Assembly (NCBI GenBank): GCA_027625915.1
Contig: JANTQA010000042.1
Span: 5,096,001 to 5,160,000 of the forward strand
Source: Anaeramoeba flamelloides
Taxonomy: Eukaryota; Metamonada; Anaeramoebidae
Length of the DNA: 64,000 bases
Direction of reading: 5' to 3'
Shown: positions 57,349 to 64,000 of the stretch, one piece after another
Layout: the number at the start of each line of letters is the position of its first letter
Numbering within the stretch: the stretch's first letter is position 1
Notes under the pieces: generated by a model
What the model saw: only the letters and a program-made list of their open reading frames with translations
Database searches by the model: none
What the model was told of the DNA's origin: nothing
Position numbers and translations under genes: made by a program

Positions 57349-58429
57349 TAGGTGAAAAAAAGTCATTCTTTGAAAAAACAACAAAAAAGATACTTGATCC
57401 AATCAATGATCAGATCAAAGAGTTTTATTGTGCTTTCATTTTCTTTGTTTGACAAACCTCTCGATCAGTTAAGATCAACAACAATAAGAAATAAAGAGAA
57501 ATAAATATTTTTTCAGTTTATCGTGGTGTTGTAAATTGAGTTGAATAAAAGACCTTCTAAAACAACAAACCCTTTATCTGTTCTTGGGTTAGAATGTGTT
57601 CTTGGGTTAAAAGATTTTCAATATTCTCCAAAAGCTAAAAGGAGTTGGATAACTCTTCAAAAGCTTTCACAACAACTACTTGCCAGATGATCACCAATTA
57701 TTAAGATTTCTTATACATTTGTCTTCTTGTTCTTTTTCTTCTTTGAGCATCTTTGTATTGGACAGAAAACACAATTAGAGCTTAGAGGTTTTTGTTTGAT
57801 CAATCAGCATAAGAAGAAAAATTACTCTTTATTCTTTTTGATTTTTTAAATTGAGAAGGTAACAACTCGATTGTAAGAAAACACATCTATTTGATATTCA
57901 AGTGTATTGTTGGAATGGATAATAATTAGTTTGATCATAAAATTTGTTTGAGATTTGATATTTTGTTAAAAAAAAAAAATGAAAAGAATAAAATTTTGAT
58001 TTTCCACAACAAACCAAACTCATTCCCTTTATAAAAGTTTTCTGTCTTTCAAAACTGTCAAGCACTTGAAAACAGTTCACAACCCTGACAAACACTTTCA
58101 AACATTTATTAAAGGGGAAAGTGTTATAAAAGTCAAGATATTTTTTATAAAATTTCAAAAAAATAATTTTTCATTTTTTCGCTATAATGTGAATATCGCC
58201 ATAATGTTGAATATCTCGATAAAGTTGAACTAATCGCGATTTTTTAATACTATTGCGATTTTATTGTTAATATCATGATAATATATGTTATCATCAAAAC
58301 CTCTAATATTATTTTTGCTAATATCTTTAGATTTACAGAAAAGTAATTAAACAAAAATTCCATAAATTAAAATTCTTCATAGGGTACCTGAGTTAAAAAT
58401 TTGAATAATTTATTACACTTATTTATTTA

Positions 58430-58960
58430 TTGTGAGAAAGGAGTAATCAAAAAAAAATTAAAAAATACAAAAGAGAATAAGAAAAATAATTAAAATATTA
58501 AAGTAAAAAAATATCATATAATTTACATGACCAAATTAAAAATTATTCACTGTCGTTAGGTTTTCCAGGGTTTGAAAGAATTGAGTAAAATCCTTGAATT
58601 TACTAAATTATTTCGAACCCTGGAAAAACACCCTTAGCTTTTCCAGAGTTTAAAAGAATTGAGTAAAATCTTTGGTTTTTCTCTATTCTTTTGAATTATA
58701 GGAAAGCTAGGTACTCTACACCACTCTACGCCACTTGACCACACCCCTCCTGAAACAGGAGGATTAAAAACCCAATAGAAAGATTATTAGTAATAAATAA
58801 GATTCCACAAACTGTTATTAATAAATTGGTATTCCACTACCGTGAGGTTTTTTTTAATTTTAAAGAATGGAGTAAAATCTTTGATTTTGCTCAATTCTTT
58901 GGAATCAAAAAAAAAAAAAAAAAAAAAATAAACCTAGACACGACTCCTAAAAAGTGGGGC
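58430..58960 (+). repeat. Palindromic repeat family N, copy 4 with three hairpins
   Basis: Hairpins lie at 58561-58627, 58635-58708 and about 58848-58918. Each is built from TTTTCCAGRGTTTRAAAGAA and ATTGAGTAAAATC and their complements. The flanking blocks match 23760-24375. CTAGGTACTCTAC ends the second hairpin. Confidence 0.7.
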
Positions 58961-59150
58961 ACTATAATAATTTATTGTACTATAATAATATATATAAAAA
59001 TTTGAGATCATTTAATACCATAAAATCCACGTATCACTAGTATTTTTTTACCTCAATTACAACATACTTTAAATAAGGTATTTCCAAAAAAAAATCCAAA
59101 TATCAATTTTTTTTATAATTGACCTTTTATGAATAAATAAGAAATATGTA

Positions 59151-59729
59151 AGGTATTTCCAAAAAAGTGATGAATTAAGTTTTACATTTCATAAAAAATT
59201 ATCTTTGTTAGTGGGGGTATTCATTAATTGACAATACCAAATTAAGTTTAATATTAATACCAATTTAATCAATGACTTTGGCTTTTATTTCATAATATTT
59301 TAGTTGAAATATTTCCAAAAAATAAAAAAGCACTTTTTTTGGTGAAAACAATGTACGACAAATTTCAATAAAAAACAGGAAATATGGATTGTGTACAAAT
59401 GATTTTTTAAATAATAAAATGCATTTATATGTTTTCAATTCTATTTGAAAATTTGTTGAGATTAAACAAGTTATGAAAACGGTTTTTCTCAATCAAAAAA
59501 AAAAAATAATAAACACCTGATTTTCACCCCTAAAAAATATCAGATAAAATCGAGATCAGAAATTTTAATATATTTTAGTTATGCAATACAATACCCAGAA
59601 ACAAATTGAATTATTATCAAGTATCAATAAATGGTAGTTAATGAATTGGATGTTTAAATACTTTTTTGAACATTGAGTTTAAAAGAGATATTTTATAATA
59701 AATTTGCCCCTACTTTACTGGGAATAGCT
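59151..59729 (-). mobile_element. TIR element family F, copy 4
   Basis: The ends AGGTATTTCCAAAAAAGTG and (complement) AGCTATTCCCAGTAAAG are inverted with TA flanks. An extra solo terminus AGGTATTTCCAAAAAAAAA lies 75 bp to the left (about 59076). A minus-strand frame (59492-59265) has KTYKCILLFKKSFVHNPYF, the same as copy 3. Confidence 0.8.
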
Positions 59730-60221
59730 TATAGACAAATCTATCTTCGAAAGTTATCCCTTAACGAAGGAATGTGAAGAGATTTATGTAGATTTTTTTC
59801 CATAAACAAAAATTAAAAAATTGTAAGAACAGAAAACCCAGAAAATCAAATTATTTTTTTTTTACATTTAAAAGGATTGGTGAAATTCAAATATTTTACT
59901 AAATTCTTTTGAAATTAAAATCAAAAAAGAACTAAAAGCTTTTGCTAATTTTTTTTTTATTTAATGTAATCAAATTCTGTAATCTATTGAGAGTTTTTAA
60001 TCTTTTTTTAAAATAATAATAATTAATTAATTAATTATTAATAAAATCCTTTATTTTTCCTGTTCCTTTTCGTTTTCGTTTTCGTTTTCGTTTTCCTCCC
60101 CCCCTTTTCGTTTTCTTCTCTCCTTTTCATTATTGTTGACCACTTTTTTTTTTTTCAATTTTACTCTGCTGGTTTCTTTTTTTTTTTTTTTTTTTTTTTC
60201 TTTTTTCGTCTGTTTTTTTTT
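59730..60221. other. Spacer downstream of the RCC1/BTB gene
   Basis: It contains a degenerate family N hairpin near 59870-59935 and, next to the gene, pyrimidine-rich tracts: (TTTTCG)n at 60067-60095, a C7 run, and a T run of about 20 near 60180. Confidence 0.5.
60067..60095 (+). repeat. (TTTTCG)n tract
   Basis: About five hexamer units, just past the end of the minus-strand RCC1/BTB gene. Read on that strand it is CGAAAA. Confidence 0.8.
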
Positions 60222-61415
60222 TTAGTTCTGAGAGGAGAATTTTTTTACTTTTTCTATTTCGAGTTGTAATTTTTTCTCCTTTTCCTCTCTAATTATTGTA
60301 ATTCGTTGCTTTTCCATTTCTAATTGGTATAGATAATTGGACGTTTGATTAATATGGTAATAATCCATTGCATCTTCTAATTCAGGATACACGCTATCAA
60401 GTTTTTCATCGTCAAAAATCAATTTCTCTGTATAAAAATAACGAATTAAGATTTTTATCGAATCTAAAGATTTTCCAGAGAAATCAAAGACTTTATTTCC
60501 CTTATTTTCAAATTTAAATGTGGTATGGAATAGTTCTGATCTGGCACATAATACAAAACGGTGTATTGGTATCTCGACTTGATCCACAATTAATACAAAA
60601 TCAGATGTTTTTGGCGAATTTAATAATCGGAAAAGATCATGATTCAAAGTATGAATTGAGGGCACTTCCTTTGATTGCAATTTTTTTATTATACCTTCAA
60701 CTAAATCAAAATTCGATGTAAAATCAGAATAAACCCAATGCAATAATTCCATAGTTTCTTCTTTGGAATAATTTTTTAAAATTTCTGGGAAAATGTCAAA
60801 AGATGCGCCTGTTCTTATTTCAAGTAACGCCTTATGGCATTTTATACCATTTAGCTCACAATCTGTAAAAATTTTCTTATTAAATAATTGTAAGAAATCC
60901 GTCGCCAAAACAGATAAACGCCTCCATGTATGGATAAAATAAGAAGCTGGCCCTGCAACAACACGCAGTGAATGCATAGGCTTTATTAAATCCAATTTCA
61001 AAATATTACCACATTTAATTTCATTATCCTTGTACAGGTATAGAAAATTATGCGAAGATGCCGTTATCCATTTGACGACCTTTTTATGATTTTTCGTCGT
61101 ATTCATAGAGGAAAAATAGTATCCGTTTTTATACAGAATTTTATATTCTTGAGGATTGCATGCAATTGTTCTAATTTTATCTAAAAGTTTAATTGTATAT
61201 GGAACCGGTTTTAATGAAAAACCACCATTAAAAGGATGGCCACTTTCAAAGTTAAATCTTGTTATGATTTCAGTAGGAACATTGCCCCAACGATACAATT
61301 TATAATCGGCTGTTATAGCAAATGCATAATTTGCTGATGATCCAGTGAAAACCTTTCTAACATGATTTAATGGTAACTGGAAGGGTGTGATCTGCTTTTT
61401 TGCTCTACTGTTCAT
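60222..61415 (-). CDS. RCC1-like protein with two BTB domains
   Basis: A single exon of 397 residues. Residues 1-165 carry weak RCC1-type blades (AFAITADYKLYRWGN, then SSHNFLYLYKDNEIKCGN). A first BTB fold spans about 170-250 (FTDCELNGIKCHKALLEIRTG, LLHWVYSDF). A second, more typical BTB spans about 263-350 (TSDFVLIVDQVEIPIHRFVL, ARSELFHTTF, LIRYFYTEKL). A charged coiled coil closes the protein (367-392). BTB domains usually dimerise or recruit Cullin-3; a ubiquitin-ligase adaptor role is inference. This architecture is expanded in anaeramoebae, which supports the organism call. The propeller has too few blades to close on its own. ATG at 61415. Confidence 0.85.
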   Translation of the reverse strand: MNSRAKKQITPFQLPLNHVRKVFTGSSANYAFAITADYKLYRWGNVPTEIITRFNFESGHPFNGGFSLKPVPYTIKLLDKIRTIACNPQEYKILYKNGYYFSSMNTTKNHKKVVKWITASSHNFLYLYKDNEIKCGNILKLDLIKPMHSLRVVAGPASYFIHTWRRLSVLATDFLQLFNKKIFTDCELNGIKCHKALLEIRTGASFDIFPEILKNYSKEETMELLHWVYSDFTSNFDLVEGIIKKLQSKEVPSIHTLNHDLFRLLNSPKTSDFVLIVDQVEIPIHRFVLCARSELFHTTFKFENKGNKVFDFSGKSLDSIKILIRYFYTEKLIFDDEKLDSVYPELEDAMDYYHINQTSNYLYQLEMEKQRITIIREEKEKKLQLEIEKVKKFSSQN

Positions 61416-61974
61416 ACCTACCTCGCCTTTTATATGTTTTTAAAAAACGGGTAAAAGAATATTTGTTTCATAAAATAATTAATTTAATAAAAAAAAAATA
61501 ATATCAATATTATAGAAAAAATACCAATAAATACTCGAAAAAATTAAAAATTAAGAAACAAATTTTGATAATAAAAAATAAGGGGAAGTTGTTGAATTAT
61601 AGTAGCAAGAAATATCATTTCTTTGACATTTTTTACTAATTGATGACTTTATTAGCTTTTCGTTTTAATTTTCATTCTAGAAACTCTCTCCTTTGAAAAT
61701 TAAACAACATTTAATTTTTGAGATCAAATTTTATTTATTTTTTTTTTTAAATTAAGGGACTAGTCTCTATTATTATTATTTTTTTTTTGACCAATTTCTA
61801 AATATGGATTCCTTATCGAGAAATGTGTTTAATATTGAAAACATACAGGGGTTTTCAAATCTAAGTAATTGGCAAATAAAATTTTCTCAATCTCTATTAA
61901 ATTTAGGTAAAAAAATTTAATGGAGATTAGTTCCTTAAAGGAATTTTCTAAAGGTTACCTATAAGAGAGCAATA
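61416..61974. other. Region upstream of the RCC1/BTB gene
   Basis: Should contain the promoter of the minus-strand gene. AT-rich, with (TTA)n near 61770. An imperfect inverted pair (GGGACTAGTCTCTATTA at about 61756 and TAATGGAGATTAGTTCC near 61918) suggests another small foldback of about 180 bp. Confidence 0.4.
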
Positions 61975-63410
61975 AGGTATTTCCAAAAACATGTGGAATT
62001 TGTTTTTTATATTTCCGAATAATATTTTCTTTTAAAGTCTTTCTATTTGTAAATTGGTAAAGTAGAAAATTAAGAGGAATATTAATATTGTTTAAATCTA
62101 CATCTATTGTGTTTGTGTTTCAAACTATATTCATCAAACTATTTCCTAGAAATGAAAAAAAAAATACAATTTTTTTGTATAAAAAACAAAGCACGATCAG
62201 AATTCGAATAAAAAATGGACAATATAATAAGGGTAGAAACATTTTTTTTTAATAATAAAATACATTATATGTTTCTCATTCAATTTAAAAATTTATCAAG
62301 ATCAAAGCCCTCTTTTCGAAATTAAAATTTTATTTACCAAAAAGAAAAAAATAACCACTAATTTTTACACTCAAAAAATATCAGAAAAAATTGAGATCAA
62401 AAACTTTGATATCTTTTATGATGGTAAAGTTTTACAAACAGGGATTTGGCATAGCTTGTAAAAAATTAAAAAATGCTCAAAAATGCAAATTTTTCTGAAA
62501 ATCATTCTACTCTTTTTTTGTGAAAAGAATTGATATAATGAACGCATGTAGCATTTCTTATCATAGCTGGGTGATATTTAAAAAAAAAGCGAGAAAATGT
62601 TATTGCAATTACAATTTTTAATTGTGTAACATTACTAAAAATTTTGATATGACATTTTGTCATTCTAATGACAAATTTATCATCTCTATGCCATTTTATT
62701 TTTGAGGCTGATTCATAATGATATTGTTATGTTATGCGAGAGGATAATGTAGGGTTAATATGGAGATATTTAAGGGTTTAATAAGGTTCTTTACATGGTA
62801 TTAATTACCTCTTTAGTATATTTGGGGCATGTTAGGTATTATTAGTTAAGGTGTGTTATGTTATGGCCGTGTACGAATGGTAAAACATGTTTGGGTGAGG
62901 TAGGGTATGTACATTTAATTCAATAACTTTTAGGATATTAGGGATAAATAAGATCCGATTTGGATTTGATTTGGGTATGTAAGGGTGGATGTACATAGTA
63001 TTGGGCAAATGTCTTTATATTTTTTTTTTGAAATTTCATAATCGTGACAAAATGTCATATCAAAATTTTTAGTAATGTTACACAATTAAAAATTGTAATT
63101 GCAATAACATTTTCTCGCTTTTTTTTTAAATATCACCCAGCTATGATAAGAAATGCTACATGCGTTCATTATATCAATTCTTTTCACAAAAAAAGAGTAG
63201 AATGATTTTCAGAAAAATTTGCATTTTTGAACATTTTGCAATTTTTTAAATTTTGTGCCTACAGCCTTATAAACAAACAAATTGAATTATTATTAAGAAT
63301 CAATTAAATGATGAATAACAATTTTAGATATTTTAAAATATTTTTATTAGAATTGAGTTTAATAAAGATCTTTTAAAAATAAATTTGCCCTGCTTTTCTG
63401 GTAATGGCTT
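61975..63410 (-). mobile_element. TIR element family F, copy 5 (interrupted by E)
   Basis: The ends AGGTATTTCCAAAAACATG and (complement) AAGCCATTACCAGAAAAG are inverted and TA-flanked. The interior follows copies 1-4 on both sides of a foldback insertion at 62435-63269, resuming with AAATTGAATTATTATTAAGA. Confidence 0.75.
62435..63269. mobile_element. Foldback element E with perfect arms and G-rich core
   Basis: Arms of about 180 bp (within 62467-62664 and 63048-63249) appear identical base for base in inverted orientation; for example ATGAACGCATGTAGCATTTC is present in both. The outer tips are more diverged. TA borders both ends. The core at 62740-63000 is G-rich on the plus strand (GTAGGGTTAATATGG, GGTGAGGTAGGGTATG), as in element O. 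No protein is encoded. Confidence 0.85.
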
Positions 63411-63739
63411 TATTATTATATTTATAAGTAGTTGTTTAATCATACTTTTTTTTTTTTTTATTTCAAGATAATTTTTTGTCTCGATTTCGATTATATAAGA
63501 TTGTAATTTCAAATCTATTGTATCGTTATGGAAAATGTAATTTCTTTATTATTGGATTACAGAAATTCAAATTTTTATCAAGCTATTTCAAGAAAGTGCG
63601 ATCTAAAAAATTGTTTAGTAGAGTACTAAAAATAGGCTAGAAGAGTTTTAGATTTGACAGGAAGATCAACTTCTGAAAGAAAGCATAATAAGTTTGTTTT
63701 ACAGTGCCCGGAAAAAAAAAACCCAACCTTGTATCAGAA

Positions 63740-64000
63740 TAAAAACCCTTGTTTCAAAATAAAACTACCTGCTTTTTTCTATTCTTATTGCTCTGATACA
63801 ACATCTAGTTAAGTATCTAATAGTATACCCGAGGTAAAATAATTTTGAAGGATAATCAATTGATATTTTAAGTAAATTTTAAATTATGAATTGAATTAGT
63901 TCAAAATATTTCATAATATGTAAAATTTTTATTTTTTTGATAGAATTAATTTTCAAAAAAAGTTACTCTATTTTTTGAGATAAATATTGAAATTTGATCC
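63740..64000 (-). repeat. Degenerate coding repeat, family P (P6, cut by window edge)
   Basis: The minus-strand reading gives GILLDT and LDVVSEQ separated by stops, matching P1-P3. The plus-strand nucleotide order (TATTTTTTGAGATAAAT at the far end) is also shared with P1. Confidence 0.45.

Larger units (their letters stand above)
55411..58306. mobile_element. TIR element C, outermost of three nested transposons
   Basis: The ends TTAGAGGTTTTGATGATAAC are exactly inverted (55411-55430 and 58287-58306), with TA on both sides (55409-55410, 58307-58308). Just inside each end lie clusters of a TCGCGAT-type motif: about seven between 55460 and 55580 and five between 58179 and 58260. Element B lies inside. 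The remaining interior (57360-58160) is less AT-rich and has an 86-codon minus-strand frame of unknown nature (KVFVRVVNCFQVLDSF), perhaps the remains of a gene. Confidence 0.85.

Overview
This window is very AT-rich nuclear DNA of a free-living protist. The protein set suggests an amoeba of the Anaeramoeba type: an RCC1-like protein with two BTB domains, a biotin-dependent propionyl-CoA carboxylase alpha chain, an ABCA-type transporter and eukaryotic Pelota. The organism call is inference (moderate confidence). Other amoebae, for example an archamoeba or a heterolobosean, are not excluded. GT-AG spliceosomal introns make it clearly eukaryotic. I saw no tRNA, rRNA, CRISPR array or retroelement.

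Layout. 1-2.4 kb: repeats and two foldback transposons, one carrying a second element inside it. 2.76-7.56 kb (minus): an alpha/beta hydrolase with an N-terminal DUF3887-like domain, split by a 3.4 kb intron that holds two small TA-flanked elements and an orphan plus-strand exon-like segment. 11.74-25.54 kb (plus): Pelota/Dom34, whose 1.2 kb of coding sequence is spread over 13.8 kb by introns of 5.05 and 7.55 kb packed with repeats. 25.5-38.5 kb: gene-poor, with dispersed repeats, a foldback element and a stray copy of part of a carboxylase exon. 38.51-41.01 kb (plus): propionyl-CoA carboxylase alpha, three exons with short poly(T)-rich introns. 45.30-46.01 kb (plus): a lysine-rich protein of unknown function. 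49.77-52.57 kb (minus): an ABCA-like half transporter. 55.41-58.31 kb: three transposons nested inside one another. 60.22-61.42 kb (minus): RCC1/double-BTB protein. 61.97-63.41 kb: one element interrupted by a foldback with perfect arms of about 180 bp.

The five clear host genes do unrelated cellular jobs (hydrolase, ribosome rescue, propionyl-CoA carboxylation, membrane transport, a BTB scaffold), and nothing suggests an operon or cluster. The carboxylase has short introns and many C-ending codons, consistent with strong expression; Pelota and the hydrolase tolerate huge introns.

The most striking content is the repeat landscape. I can define about ten families of terminal-inverted-repeat or foldback elements. 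Most are flanked by TA, they insert into one another and into introns, and none carries a transposase I can recognise. Two nested insertions can be read against the matching uninterrupted site in the sister copy, and both give a TA target duplication. Several families also carry conserved internal structure: a short reading frame, a covarying hairpin, a G-rich core, or clusters of a TCGCGA motif near the ends.
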